A DNA stretch of 64,000 nucleotides from Corallococcus macrosporus (GCF_017302985.1 NZ_JAFIMU010000004.1:1-64000), one strand, 5' to 3'. Numbered from the stretch's first letter, positions 19,088-28,250 are shown. A program made the numbers and translations. Notes: a model not told the origin generated them from the letters alone.

Positions 19088-21439
19088 ATGTCCACCTCCC
19101 CATCGAAGACGTTGAGCCCCACCGAGCTCGCGAAGCTTGAGCATTCGTTCGCTTCCGACCCCTCGTCGGATGCCTACAAGCCCCTGGCGGAGGCCTACCT
19201 CGACCTGGGCCGCTTCATGGAGGCGATGGTCGTCTGCAAGAAGGGCGTCAAGGCGCACCCGACCGCGGCCGATCCCCGCCTCCTGCTGGCGCGTGTCTAC
19301 GCCGCGCAGAACAAGGACAAGAAGGCGCTCGAAGAGGTGATGGGCGCGCTCCAGGTCCAGCCAGAGGACAAGGCCGCCTTGCGCATGGCGGGCGTGCTTC
19401 AGATCAAGGGGGGCGAGGCGGACGTCGGCCGCGGCAACCTCCTCAAGGCCTACCAGGCGGACCCCGGTGATCCGGAGACCGTCACGCTCCTCCAGCAGTA
19501 CAAGGTGGAGCTCCCGCGTCCCGCCGCGCCCGCCCCGGTGCTCGCGCCCGTGGCCGCGCCGCCCCCGGCCGCCCCGGAAGCGCCCGCCGCCGCGACCGTC
19601 CCCGTGACGGCTCCGCCCGCCGCCGCGCAGCCGGCCGCCACGCCCGTGGGCCGCATCAGCGCCCCGTCGCAGCAGGCCGCCCGCACGGCGCGCACCTCGG
19701 ATGACTCCGCTCCCCGCCCCACCCAGCGCCGCCCGCAGGTGGTGGTGGAAGAGGTGGAGGACGATGACGACGAGCCGTCGCCGCGCCGCCAGGGTGGGGC
19801 CAAGGGCAAGGGCAGCAAGATGCTGTCGCTGGTCCTGCTCATCCTCATCCCGCTGTTCGCGGGTGGGTACGGCTTCTACTCGGCGCAGGCCAAGAAGCGC
19901 GGCCGCGAGCTCAAGAAGAACCTGGACGCCGCCACCGAGCAGCTGAAGCACGACTCGTTCGACAGCTACAAGAAGGCGTGCGCGGCGGCGGACCTGGCGC
20001 TGGAGGTGGACCCGGACTCCACCGCGGCGCACGGCTACCTCGCGTACGCGTACGCCATCCGCTGGGGTGAGCACGGCGGCGGCGACGACGCGCGCCGCCA
20101 GGCCGAGGAGCACCTGGCCGCGGCCCAGAAGGGCAAGGAGCTGTCCAGCCACCTCATCGCCGCGCAGGCGCTGATCAAGACGTACAGCGGCGACGGCAAG
20201 GGCGCGCTGGCCTCGCTGGAGACGCAGGTCAAGGCGCTCAACGACCAGAACAAGGCGTCCTCGCTGCTGTACCTCACGCTGGGCCTCATCCAGATGAACG
20301 CGGGCGACCTGGAGCGCGCACGCGACAGCCTGGAGCGCGCGCAGGCGCTGGCGCCGGACGACCCGCGCGTCTACGCCGGCCTGGGCGCCGTGTACCGCCG
20401 GCTGGGCCAGGACAACACCGCCTGGAAGAACTACGACTTCGCCCTGCGCTACGAGAAGGACCACCCGGAGTCGCTGCTGGGCCGCTCGCTGCTGATGCTG
20501 GAGCAGGACGAGCCGAACTACGCGGTGGCCAGCCGGGACATCAAGAAGCTGCTGGAGGCGGAGCCGCCGCCCAGCCCGCGTCAGCTCGCCACCGCGCAGC
20601 TCGCGCGCTCGCTGCTCATCGCCCGCGTGGCGCTGGCCATGCCCAACCTCAAGCCGGACCAGCAGCAGAAGATGACCGAGGTGACGGGCGTGCCGGCGGA
20701 CCCCGCCAAGGCGAAGCAGGAGGTCACGAAGGCGGAGGAGACCGGCTTCGCGCTGGACAAGCAGAACCCGGAGCTCAACCTCATCAAGGGCCGCCGCCTG
20801 CTGGCGGAGGGCAACTTCGACGCGGCCGCGGAGGAGATCCGCAAGGCCATCCGCGTGGACGCCAGCCGCGCGCAGTTCCACGTCGAGCTGGCCAAGGCCC
20901 TCATGGGCAAGCCGGGCGGTGAGAAGGAGGCCTCCGAGGCCCTGGTCACCGCGCTCAAGACGATGGGCGACAGCCCCAAGCTGGTGGTGATGCTGGGCAA
21001 CGCCTACCGCCGCCAGAACAAGCTGGAGGACGCGCTCGCGCAGTACCAGCGCGCGGTGAAGGACCCCAAGGCGAAGAACCCGGAGGCCCGGCTCGCCATG
21101 GGCACCATCTACCGGGAGCGCTCCGAGTGGGACAAGGCGAAGGAGCAGCTGGAGAAGGCCAGCCAGGAGTTCTTCGGCCAGCCGGACCGCGTCGCCAACG
21201 CGCTCACGGAGCTGGGCCGCGTCTACCAGGGCAAGGGCGACGCCGCGAAGGCGGACGAGACCTACCAGCGCGCGCTGCAGGCCGACGAGAACTACACCCC
21301 GGTGTACTACTTCTACGCCTCGCTTCTCTCCAAGGACCCCAAGCAGTCGGGCAAGGTGAAGACGCTGGCGCAGGAGTACGTGAAGCGCGAGCCCAAGGGC
21401 GAGTACCTCGCCGACGCGCAGCGTCTCGCGTCGAACTGA
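19088..21439 (+). CDS. TPR-repeat membrane protein
   Basis: The 783-residue protein has an N-terminal TPR block (about 10-135), a Pro/Ala-rich linker with an acidic end (EEVEDDDDEP, about 140-240), a single transmembrane helix (about 245-266, LSLVLLILIPLFAGGYGFY), and a long second TPR array to the end, with repeats such as ARDSLERAQALAPDDPRVYAGLGAVYRRLGQ. This predicts a cytoplasmic N-terminal TPR domain and a periplasmic TPR scaffold, or the reverse. It likely bridges protein complexes at the inner membrane; no specific partner can be read from the sequence. It has its own terminator at 21461-21505. Confidence 0.88.
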   Translation: MSTSPSKTLSPTELAKLEHSFASDPSSDAYKPLAEAYLDLGRFMEAMVVCKKGVKAHPTAADPRLLLARVYAAQNKDKKALEEVMGALQVQPEDKAALRMAGVLQIKGGEADVGRGNLLKAYQADPGDPETVTLLQQYKVELPRPAAPAPVLAPVAAPPPAAPEAPAAATVPVTAPPAAAQPAATPVGRISAPSQQAARTARTSDDSAPRPTQRRPQVVVEEVEDDDDEPSPRRQGGAKGKGSKMLSLVLLILIPLFAGGYGFYSAQAKKRGRELKKNLDAATEQLKHDSFDSYKKACAAADLALEVDPDSTAAHGYLAYAYAIRWGEHGGGDDARRQAEEHLAAAQKGKELSSHLIAAQALIKTYSGDGKGALASLETQVKALNDQNKASSLLYLTLGLIQMNAGDLERARDSLERAQALAPDDPRVYAGLGAVYRRLGQDNTAWKNYDFALRYEKDHPESLLGRSLLMLEQDEPNYAVASRDIKKLLEAEPPPSPRQLATAQLARSLLIARVALAMPNLKPDQQQKMTEVTGVPADPAKAKQEVTKAEETGFALDKQNPELNLIKGRRLLAEGNFDAAAEEIRKAIRVDASRAQFHVELAKALMGKPGGEKEASEALVTALKTMGDSPKLVVMLGNAYRRQNKLEDALAQYQRAVKDPKAKNPEARLAMGTIYRERSEWDKAKEQLEKASQEFFGQPDRVANALTELGRVYQGKGDAAKADETYQRALQADENYTPVYYFYASLLSKDPKQSGKVKTLAQEYVKREPKGEYLADAQRLASN

Positions 21440-21460
21440 GACCCTCCCCGCCGTCCCCTG

Positions 21461-21505
21461 AGCGCCGCGATGCCCCTCTTCGGGTATTCGCGGCGCTTCG
21501 TTTTT
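21461..21505 (+). terminator. Rho-independent terminator after the TPR gene
   Basis: GCGCCGCGA (21462-21470) pairs with TCGCGGCGC (21488-21496), with an inner CCCCTCTTCGGG stem, followed by TTCGTTTTT ending at 21505. It lies 22 bp after the TPR stop codon. Confidence 0.9.
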
Positions 21506-21643
21506 GAAGGGGGGCGACAAGGCAGGCTGATGTTCCGGAGGCGCCGGAGCCTTGCCACCCCTGCCGGGTGACGGTATGGGAGGGGCACCCCACACCCCCT
21601 GACCGGTAGCGAGCACGGTCCGGGGCCTCCTGCTGGAGTCCGC

Positions 21644-22528
21644 TTGAGCGCGCGTGCCTTGTCCCAGTCCTCCACCGCGTCCGACCTGATCTCCCTCACG
21701 AAGCCGAGGCTGTCGTCGCTGGTGCTCATCACCGCGGCGGGCGGCATGTTCCTGGCTCCGGGGCCCCTGGGGCCGGTGCGGGCGCTGGTGACGCTGCTGG
21801 CGACGGCGGGGACGGTGGGCGCGGCGAACGCGTTCAACTGCTACCTGGAGCGCCACAGCGACCAGTTCATGGCGCGCACGCGCAACCGGCCGCTGCCCGC
21901 CGGGCGCATGGACCCGAACACGGCGCTGTGGTTCGGCCTGTCGCTGGCGGCGGTGTCCTTGCCCGCGCTGGTGCTGGGCGCCAACCTGCTGACCGGCGTG
22001 CTGGGGCTCATCGCGCTGCTCAGCTACGTGCTGGCCTACACGCCGCTCAAGGCCCGCACGTCCGCGGCCATGCTGGTGGGCGCCATCCCCGGCGCGCTGC
22101 CGCCGCTGATGGGCTGGACGGCGGTGACGGACATGGTGGACGCGGGCGGCTTCGCGCTGTTCGCCATCATGTTCCTCTGGCAGATGCCGCACTTCATCGC
22201 CATCGCGCTGTTCCGCAAGGACGAGTACGCCGCCGCGGGGCTCAAGTCCGTGCCGCTGGAGCGCGGGGACGAGTCCAGCCGCGCGCAGGTGGTGCTCTAC
22301 CTGGTGGCGCTCATCCCCATGACGCTGCTGCCCTTCCAGCTGCACATCGCGGGCACGTGGTACCTGGCGGCGGCGGTGGTGCTGGGGCTGGGCTTCCTGG
22401 GGCTGGGAGCGTGGGGCTTCTTCAAGCACCTGGGGAAGCCCTGGGCGCGCCAGACGTTCTTGTATTCGCTCGTGTATCTCACCGGCCTGTTCGCCGCGAT
22501 GACGCTGGACCGCATCCCCCGCGGCTAG
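21644..22528 (+). CDS. ctaB: Heme o synthase (protoheme IX farnesyltransferase)
   Basis: The 294-residue UbiA-type membrane prenyltransferase attaches a farnesyl group to heme b, giving heme o for terminal oxidases. The first prenyl-diphosphate/Mg site is NAFNCYLERHSDQFMARTRNRPL (read as N-x3-E-x3-D), the acidic variant also seen in COX10-type enzymes. The second site is YTPLKARTSAAMLVGAIPG with the conserved PPLMGW and LWQMPHF segments. About eight to nine hydrophobic helices are visible. The start is TTG at 21644, preceded by CTGGAG; no ATG gives a complete first helix. An ABC exporter and a cupredoxin lipoprotein follow. Confidence 0.95.
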   Translation: MSARALSQSSTASDLISLTKPRLSSLVLITAAGGMFLAPGPLGPVRALVTLLATAGTVGAANAFNCYLERHSDQFMARTRNRPLPAGRMDPNTALWFGLSLAAVSLPALVLGANLLTGVLGLIALLSYVLAYTPLKARTSAAMLVGAIPGALPPLMGWTAVTDMVDAGGFALFAIMFLWQMPHFIAIALFRKDEYAAAGLKSVPLERGDESSRAQVVLYLVALIPMTLLPFQLHIAGTWYLAAAVVLGLGFLGLGAWGFFKHLGKPWARQTFLYSLVYLTGLFAAMTLDRIPRG

Positions 22529-22573
22529 CGCCCCCTGTCAGCGCGGCGTCCCGGCGCGAGGTCGACTCTTCGC

Positions 22574-23563
22574 ATGCCTGACACCTCCGTTCCGACCCCG
22601 CCCCCGCCGCTGCTGCGCATCGAGGGGCTCACGCGCCGCTTCGGCGGGCGCACCGCCGTGGACGGTCTGTCGCTGTCCGTGCAGCCGGGTGAAATCCTGG
22701 GCCTCCTGGGGCCCAACGGCGCCGGCAAGTCCACCACCTTCCAGCTGCTCGCGGGACTGCTCGCGCCGGACGCGGGGCAGGTGCACTTCGCCGGCAAGGT
22801 GCTGTCGCTGAGCGACCCCGCGCTGCGCCGCCAGATGGGCATCATCTTCCAGCGCAGCAGCCTGGACGACCTGCTGACGGCCCGGGAGAACCTGCTGCTG
22901 GGCGCGCGGCTTTACGGGCTGGGCGGTGCGGACGCGAAGGCGCGCGTGGAGACGATGCTGTCGCTCATCGGCCTGTTGGACCGGGGCGATGAGAAGGTGG
23001 GCACCTGGTCGGGCGGCATGCGCCGGCGGCTGGAGCTGGCGCGCGCGCTGGTGCACCAGCCGCGCGTGGTGCTGATGGATGAGCCCACGCAGGGCCTGGA
23101 CGAGGCGGCCTTCCGCACGTTCTGGACGCACCTCAAGCGGCTGCGCGACGCGCAGGGCGTCACCGTGCTGCTCACCACGCACCGCGCGGATGAAGCCGAG
23201 GGCTGCGACCGGCTGGCGGTGCTGGACGCCGGCAGGCTGGTGGCGTGCGACACGCCCCGGGCGCTCGCCTCGCGCATGGGCGGCGACATCCTGACCCTGG
23301 AGGGCCCGGAGCCGGAGGCGCTGGCCGCGCAGGTGACGGAGCGGCTGGGGCTTCAAGCGAAGGTGGTGGAGGGGCGGGTGCAGGTGGAGGCTTCGCAGGG
23401 ACATGCGCTGGTGCCGCGGCTGGTGGAGGCCTTCCCCCCGGGACGGTTCGCCTCCGTGTCGCTGCGCCGGCCCACGCTGGCGGACGTGTTCCTCCAGCTC
23501 ACCGGGAAGGCGCTGGGGGCGGATGCTCCCGCGCCCACGCCCGCGCCGAGGAAACGCCGATGA
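22574..23563 (+). CDS. ABC transporter ATP-binding protein (DrrA/CcmA type)
   Basis: The 329-residue ATPase has Walker A GPNGAGKST (residues 46-54), a Q-loop in IIFQRSSLDDLLTARENL, signature SGGMRRRLELARAL, Walker B VVLMDEPTQGLD and the H-loop LLTTHRADEAEGCDRL. The C-terminal 80 residues form the regulatory extension typical of DrrA-like exporters. It pairs with the ABC-2 permease that starts within its stop codon. Probable export or lipid flipping linked to the oxidase genes; substrate unknown. Confidence 0.95.
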   Translation: MPDTSVPTPPPPLLRIEGLTRRFGGRTAVDGLSLSVQPGEILGLLGPNGAGKSTTFQLLAGLLAPDAGQVHFAGKVLSLSDPALRRQMGIIFQRSSLDDLLTARENLLLGARLYGLGGADAKARVETMLSLIGLLDRGDEKVGTWSGGMRRRLELARALVHQPRVVLMDEPTQGLDEAAFRTFWTHLKRLRDAQGVTVLLTTHRADEAEGCDRLAVLDAGRLVACDTPRALASRMGGDILTLEGPEPEALAAQVTERLGLQAKVVEGRVQVEASQGHALVPRLVEAFPPGRFASVSLRRPTLADVFLQLTGKALGADAPAPTPAPRKRR

Positions 23564-24426
23564 GCGCTGACATCCCCGTGCCTGTTTCGTCCTCCGTGGA
23601 GGCCTCGTCCGCCTCCGTGCACCGCCGGGAGCCGGGGACGCTGGCGCTGCAGTGGGCCACCGTGCGGGTGCTGCTGTCGCGCGACGTGGTGCGCTTCTTC
23701 CGGCAGCCCAGCCGGGTGATTGGCGCGCTGGCGCAGCCCATCCTGTTCTGGTTCGTCATCGGCTCGGGCTTCGCGGGGTCGTTCCGCGTGGAGGGCGCGC
23801 AGGGGCTGGGCTACCAGCAGTTCTTCTTCCCGGGCGTCGTCACCATGGTGGTGCTCTTCAGCGCCATCTTCGCGACCATCACCGTCATTGAAGACCGCAA
23901 GGAGGGCTTCCTCCAGGCGGTGCTCGCGGGGCCGGGCTCGCGGCTCGCGGTGGTGCTGGGCAAGGCGCTGGGCTCCTCGTCCATCGCGCTGATGCAGGCG
24001 TCGCTGTTCCTGCTCTTCGCGCCGCTGGCGGGCGTGGACGTGAAGTCGGTGGACTACGCACTGCTCGCGGCGGTGATGGTGCTGTCGGCGCTGGCGCTCA
24101 CCGGCATGGGCATGGCGCTCGCGTGGTGGGTGAAGTCGAGCGCGGGCTACCACGCGGTGATGAGCCTGGTGATGCTGCCCATGTGGGTGCTCTCCGGGGC
24201 CATGTTCCCGGTGAAGGGCGCCGGGCCGGTGCTGTCGTGGGTGATGACGCTCAACCCCATGCGCTTCTCCGTGGAGGGCGTGCGCCGCGCGCTGTACGGG
24301 GCGCAGGCGTCGGTGGCGGTGGGCTCGCAGGGTGGGGCGACGGTGGGGTGGGAGGTGCCCGCGCTCCTGGCGTTCGCCGCGGTGTTCGTGGGGCTGGCCG
24401 CGTTCAGCGTGAGCCGCCGCGAGTAG
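23560..24426 (+). CDS. ABC-2 type transporter permease
   Basis: The 288-residue protein has six predicted membrane segments and the ABC-2 signature LIKE region ITVIEDRKEGFLQAVLAGPGSR and the late LPMWVLSGAMFPVKGAGPVLSWVMTLNPM motif. The start ATG at 23560 overlaps the TGA of the ATPase gene by four bases, so the two are translationally coupled and must form one exporter. An N-terminal cytoplasmic tail of about 40 residues is longer than in many homologues. Confidence 0.94.
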   Translation: MSADIPVPVSSSVEASSASVHRREPGTLALQWATVRVLLSRDVVRFFRQPSRVIGALAQPILFWFVIGSGFAGSFRVEGAQGLGYQQFFFPGVVTMVVLFSAIFATITVIEDRKEGFLQAVLAGPGSRLAVVLGKALGSSSIALMQASLFLLFAPLAGVDVKSVDYALLAAVMVLSALALTGMGMALAWWVKSSAGYHAVMSLVMLPMWVLSGAMFPVKGAGPVLSWVMTLNPMRFSVEGVRRALYGAQASVAVGSQGGATVGWEVPALLAFAAVFVGLAAFSVSRRE

Positions 24427-24495
24427 CCGCCGCGCTGTGGGTTGTGGGATTTACCTGGTGCCTTTCACGAAGAATCCTCCAGAGGAGACCGCCTC

Positions 24496-25326
24496 ATGAA
24501 GCTGCGTCTGCTTGGCTTGTCGATGGTCGGTGTCGCGGGGCTCCTGGCCCTGCCCGCGTGCAAGAAGGAGGAGGCGCCCGCGCCCCCCGCCGAGCGTCCG
24601 GCGGCGCCCACGCAGCAGGCCGTGCCCGCGGCCCCCACGGCGGGAGCGGGGACGGGCGAGGCGGCGGCCCCGGCGCCCGCGGGCAACGGCGTGGTGAAGG
24701 GCACGGTGTCCTTCACTGGCACGCCGCCGGCGATGGCGGACCTGGCGCCCAGCGCGGACCCCGCGTGTGACGGGCGGCCGGAGAAGGAGCAGTCCGTGCT
24801 GGTGAAGGACGGCAAGCTCCAGAATGTGCTGGTGCGCGTGAAGGGCCCGGTGGCGGGCGCGCCCGCGGCCCCGTCCACGCCGGTGGTGGTGGACCAGTCC
24901 AAGTGCACCTACGTGCCGCGCGTGCAGGGTGCGGTGGCGGGCCAGCAGGTGGTGTTCAAGAACAGCGACGGCACGCTGCACAACGTGCGCGGCGTGGTGG
25001 GCACGCGGCCGGTGTTCAACGTGGCGCAGCCGCCCTCGGGCGCGCCGGTGCAGAAACCGCTGCCGTCGGACGCGGAGGTGCTGCGCCTCAAGTGCGACGT
25101 GCACCCTTGGATGACGGCCTACGTGGTGAGCAACCCCAACCCGTACTTCACCACCACCGCCGCGGACGGCACCTTCACGCTGACGGGCCTGCCCGCGGGC
25201 ACGTACACGCTGGAGGCGTGGCACGAGACGCTGGGCACGAAGACGGCGGAAGTCACCGTGAAGGACGGCGCGCCCGTGGAGGCCACGTTCGCCTTCGCCG
25301 CGACGGACGCGCAGGCGAAGCAGTAG
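24496..25326 (+). CDS. Cupredoxin-domain lipoprotein
   Basis: The 276-residue lipoprotein has a signal ending LLALPACKKE (lipidated Cys22) and an AGAGGAGA ribosome site. After a Pro/Ala-rich linker comes a beta-sandwich with a plastocyanin-like copper site: His in GTLHNVRG, then Cys, His and Met in LKCDVHPWM. All four type-1 copper ligands are present. The last 60 residues (PYFTTTAADGTFTLTGLPAGTYTLEAWHETLG) form a carboxypeptidase-regulatory-like beta domain. It is probably an outer-membrane or periplasmic electron carrier or copper-binding protein. The gene follows the ABC permease by 69 bp. Confidence 0.88.
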   Translation: MKLRLLGLSMVGVAGLLALPACKKEEAPAPPAERPAAPTQQAVPAAPTAGAGTGEAAAPAPAGNGVVKGTVSFTGTPPAMADLAPSADPACDGRPEKEQSVLVKDGKLQNVLVRVKGPVAGAPAAPSTPVVVDQSKCTYVPRVQGAVAGQQVVFKNSDGTLHNVRGVVGTRPVFNVAQPPSGAPVQKPLPSDAEVLRLKCDVHPWMTAYVVSNPNPYFTTTAADGTFTLTGLPAGTYTLEAWHETLGTKTAEVTVKDGAPVEATFAFAATDAQAKQ

Positions 25327-25340
25327 TCCCGCGCGAGGGG

Positions 25341-25364
25341 GAGGGGCTGCTTGACGCGGCCCCT
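25341..25364. terminator. Hairpin between convergent genes
   Basis: AGGGGC (25342-25347) pairs with GCCCCT (25359-25364) in the 48-bp gap between the cupredoxin lipoprotein and the histidine kinase, which converge. It could serve as a bidirectional transcript end, although no T-run follows on either strand. Confidence 0.45.
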
Positions 25365-25374
25365 TCCTCCACGG

Positions 25375-26790
25375 TCAGACGCTCTGGAGGACCGCCGGCA
25401 GGTTCGGCGGCCCGGCCTTGCGCACCGTGAAGCCCACGCGCGCGCCTCCGTTGGGCCGGTTCTCCGCGAAGGCCTCTCCGCCGTGGGCCCGGGCAATGCG
25501 CTGCACCAGCGCGAGCCCCAGCCCCAGGGAGCCGGCCTCGCGCGCCTCGCCGCCCCGGTCCTTGCGGTAGAACGGCTGGAAGATGCGCGTCTCCTCGCCG
25601 GGCAGCAGCCCCGGCCCCCGGTCCTCCACGCTGAACGCCAGGTGCTCCTTCCCGTGCTCCTGCAGCCGCAGCGCCTCCACGCCCACGCCGTGCTTGCGCG
25701 CGTTGTCGAGCAGGTTCACCAGCGCCCGGCCCAGCAGCGTCGCGTCCGCCATCAGCACGACGTCGTCCGTCTCCGGCTGGAGAAGCGTCGCGGACAGCCC
25801 CACGCGCTCCAGCGCCTGCGCCGCCAGCACGCCCGCCTCCAGCGCCTTGGGCGTGAGCTGCCCGAAGTCCAGGCGTGAGCTGGCGAGCAGCTCGCCCACC
25901 AGCGCGTCCAGCTCCACCACCTCGCGGTCCACCTGGTCCAGCGTGCGCGGGTTGCCTCCGCCGTCGCGCAAGAGCTCCGTCAGCACCCGCAGCCGCGCCA
26001 GGGGCGTGCGCAGCTCGTGCGACACCGCGGCCAGCAGCTCACGCTGATCCGCCAGCTGCTTCTCGATGCGCGCCGCCATGTCGTTGAAGGACTCGGCGAG
26101 CACCGCGAAGTCTCCGGTGAGGTGGCGGTCCACGCTCGCCCGCGCGCCCAGCTTGCCCTCGCCCAGCTCCTGCGTGGCCTTCACCAGCGTGTCCACCGGC
26201 CGCGCCAGCTTGAAGGAGATGCCGCCCGCCGCCGTCCACAGCACCAGCACCGCGATGCCCAGCGGCAGCACCGCGCGCCAGGGGCCCCGCGAGCGCGTCT
26301 GCATGTAGCAGGCCTGCAGCGTCCCCAGCTGCGTGTCCTGCCGCATCACCGGGATGCTCGCGTCCGGCTTCGTGCACGGCGAGCCACCCCGGGCCACCAC
26401 CGCGCCGGACAGGTCCGTCAGCTCCACGTCCACGTCCAGGTCGTCGGAGATGCCGCGCACCAGCGACGCTCGCGCGGCGGGCGCGTCCCACACCTCCGCG
26501 AAGCGGTGGCCCACGAACGAGCGCGCGCGCTCCGTCTCCTGCCGCCAGGTGTTGCCACCCGTGAGGTTCATCACCCACGACACCACCAGCACCGTCACCA
26601 GGATGGTGAGCCCGAACATGACGAACAGCCGGCGCCGCAGCCGCGCCTGCACGAAGGACCCCAGCCGGCCCAGGTGGAAGCGGCGCCGGTGGTCGTGATG
26701 GTGCCGTGCGTGCCGTGCGTGGCGGCCGAAGCCCCGCGGGGGACGCGGGATGCAGGGCTCCTCGTCGTGATGCCAGTGGCCCCAGCCCAT
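25375..26790 (-). CDS. Sensor histidine kinase with His-rich N-terminus
   Basis: The 471-residue kinase has a cytoplasmic N-tail of about 50 residues packed with His (HWHHDEE, HARHARHHHDH), a first membrane helix at about 55-75, a periplasmic loop with one Cys pair (GSPCTKP and QACYMQT), a second helix at about 165-190, a HAMP domain, the phospho-acceptor motif AAVSHELRTPLARLR, the N box VNLLDNARKHG, D box EDRGPGL and G box GSLGLGLALV. Its start overlaps the stop of the response regulator by one base. The His-rich tail suggests metal binding. It is the last gene of the operon beginning at 28250. Confidence 0.93.
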   Translation of the reverse strand: MGWGHWHHDEEPCIPRPPRGFGRHARHARHHHDHRRRFHLGRLGSFVQARLRRRLFVMFGLTILVTVLVVSWVMNLTGGNTWRQETERARSFVGHRFAEVWDAPAARASLVRGISDDLDVDVELTDLSGAVVARGGSPCTKPDASIPVMRQDTQLGTLQACYMQTRSRGPWRAVLPLGIAVLVLWTAAGGISFKLARPVDTLVKATQELGEGKLGARASVDRHLTGDFAVLAESFNDMAARIEKQLADQRELLAAVSHELRTPLARLRVLTELLRDGGGNPRTLDQVDREVVELDALVGELLASSRLDFGQLTPKALEAGVLAAQALERVGLSATLLQPETDDVVLMADATLLGRALVNLLDNARKHGVGVEALRLQEHGKEHLAFSVEDRGPGLLPGEETRIFQPFYRKDRGGEAREAGSLGLGLALVQRIARAHGGEAFAENRPNGGARVGFTVRKAGPPNLPAVLQSV

Positions 26791-27470
26791 CAGGCGCCTT
26801 CCTTCGCGAAGACGTAGCCCACGCCGCGCACCGTCTTGATGAGGCGCGTGCCCACGTCTCCCAGCTTCTGGCGCAGGTGGGAGATGTGCACGTCCACCGT
26901 GCGCTCGCTCACCACCGTGTCGTTGCGGCCCGCCTCGCCCAGGAGCGCGTCGCGGGGAATCACCCGGCCCGCGCGCCGCACCAGCGCGAGCAGCAGGTCG
27001 AACTCCAAACCTGTCAGCTCCACGGCCTTGCCCTCCACCTTCACCTCGCGCCCGGACACGTCGATGGAGACGCCGCTCGACTCAATCCGGTCCGCCACCG
27101 CCGCCGGCTGGGCCCGCCGCAGCACCGCGCGCAGGCGGGCGAGCAGCTCGCGCGGGCCGAAGGGCTTGGGCAGGTAGTCGTCCGCGCCCAGCTCCAGCCC
27201 CACCACGCGGTCCGTCTCGTCCCCCTTGGCGGTGAGCATCAGCACCGGGATGCGGCTCTTGGCCCGGATGCGCTTGCACACCTCCAGGCCGTCCATGCCC
27301 GGCATCATCACGTCCAGGAGCACGGCGTCGAAGGCGTTCGCCTCCAGTGCCGCCAGCCCTCGGCCTCCATCGGGAGCGTGGCTGACGGTGATGCCGTTCT
27401 GCCCGAGGTACTCCGCGAGCAACTCGTACATCCGGGTGTCGTCATCGATGAGCAGGACGCGGGTGGGCAT
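26790..27470 (-). CDS. OmpR/PhoB family response regulator
   Basis: The 226-residue regulator has a receiver domain with acidic pocket VLLIDDDTRMYE, phosphorylated Asp in AVLLDVMMPGMDGLE and the Lys in DYLPKPFGPREL, followed by a winged-helix DNA-binding domain (GLEFDLLLALVRRAGRVIPR and ERTVDVHISHLRQKLGD). It pairs with the kinase that starts in its stop codon. It probably activates its own operon, including the CpxP-like gene upstream, as CpxR/CusR-type regulators do. Confidence 0.96.
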   Translation of the reverse strand: MPTRVLLIDDDTRMYELLAEYLGQNGITVSHAPDGGRGLAALEANAFDAVLLDVMMPGMDGLEVCKRIRAKSRIPVLMLTAKGDETDRVVGLELGADDYLPKPFGPRELLARLRAVLRRAQPAAVADRIESSGVSIDVSGREVKVEGKAVELTGLEFDLLLALVRRAGRVIPRDALLGEAGRNDTVVSERTVDVHISHLRQKLGDVGTRLIKTVRGVGYVFAKEGA

Positions 27471-27485
27471 GGGCGGGAGTGAATC

Positions 27486-27701
27486 CTAACGCGGTCCCGG
27501 TGCGTCGGCGGGCCCGGAGGTGCCCTGGGGCCTGGGCGCGTGCCAGTCCCAGTACGGCGGCGCCCCGTTGCGGTAGGCGGGGCCGCCCCAGTCGCCCCGG
27601 TGGCAGGCGGAGCGGTGGTTGCGGGCGAGGCTCGCGAAGCCGGAGGCATAGCCTCCGATGGCACCCGCGGCGAGGAGGACGACGAGCAGACGGTGTCTCA
27701 T
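27486..27701 (-). CDS. Small exported protein
   Basis: This 71-residue protein begins with a clear signal segment (MRHRLLVVLLAAGAIGGYASGFASLA). The mature part (about 45 residues) is Gly/Pro/His/Trp-rich with one Cys and the phrase PPYWDWHAPR. It lies between the CpxP-like gene and the response regulator in the same direction, 15 bp before the latter, so it is likely part of the operon and real despite its size. No family recognised. Confidence 0.6.
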   Translation of the reverse strand: MRHRLLVVLLAAGAIGGYASGFASLARNHRSACHRGDWGGPAYRNGAPPYWDWHAPRPQGTSGPADAPGPR

Positions 27702-27734
27702 GGGTTGTCTCCAGGAAGAGGGGCAGGTGGGCTT

Positions 27735-28250
27735 TCAGACGAAGGACGCGGGGCCGTCATCGTTGTGCGGACGGCCACCCCAGCGGCCGTACCCGCCGCA
27801 GCGCCGCCCGCGCCAGCCGTAACCCCAGCCGTGCTCGATGATGTCCGCCAGTTCGCGGCGCTGGTTGGGCTCCAGCGCCTCGTGCACCTGGGACAGGGCG
27901 TCCTGCACGGCGTTGCGCAGCGACTCCAGCGCCACGTCGTGGCGGCTGAAGAGCTCGCGCAGCATGGCGCCGTCGAAGTGCTCACCGCGCAGCGAGCCCG
28001 CGAGCGACGTGCGGCTGGGGCCCCACTGGTCCTTCACCTTGGCGAAGGCCTCGCGCACGTTCTCCACGGCCTTCACGATGACCTTCTCCTGGCCGGGGGA
28101 CGTCTCCAGCCGCTCGAAGAGCCAGCGCAGCCGGGGGCGCGTGTTCCAGCGGCCGCCGCGGCCGTGGTGGTGGTGGCGGTAGTAGTGGCCCCGGCGCAGG
28201 GTGGCGAAGAGACCGGCGAGGCAGGCGGTACCGAAGAGGAATCCGAACAT
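27735..28250 (-). CDS. CpxP/Spy-like envelope-stress protein, His-rich
   Basis: The 171-residue protein begins with a hydrophobic segment (MFGFLFGTACLAGLFATL), then RRGHYYRHHHHGRGG, a likely metal-binding cluster. The core is helical, with the characteristic repeat where Leu-x2-x-Gln-Arg motifs occur (ALEPNQRRELADIIEHG), as in Spy/CpxP and periplasmic heavy-metal sensor proteins. The C-terminus is Gly/Arg-rich. It is the first gene of an operon with a two-component system. Expected role: periplasmic chaperone or metal/stress sensor that feeds back on the kinase. Confidence 0.72.
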   Translation of the reverse strand: MFGFLFGTACLAGLFATLRRGHYYRHHHHGRGGRWNTRPRLRWLFERLETSPGQEKVIVKAVENVREAFAKVKDQWGPSRTSLAGSLRGEHFDGAMLRELFSRHDVALESLRNAVQDALSQVHEALEPNQRRELADIIEHGWGYGWRGRRCGGYGRWGGRPHNDDGPASFV

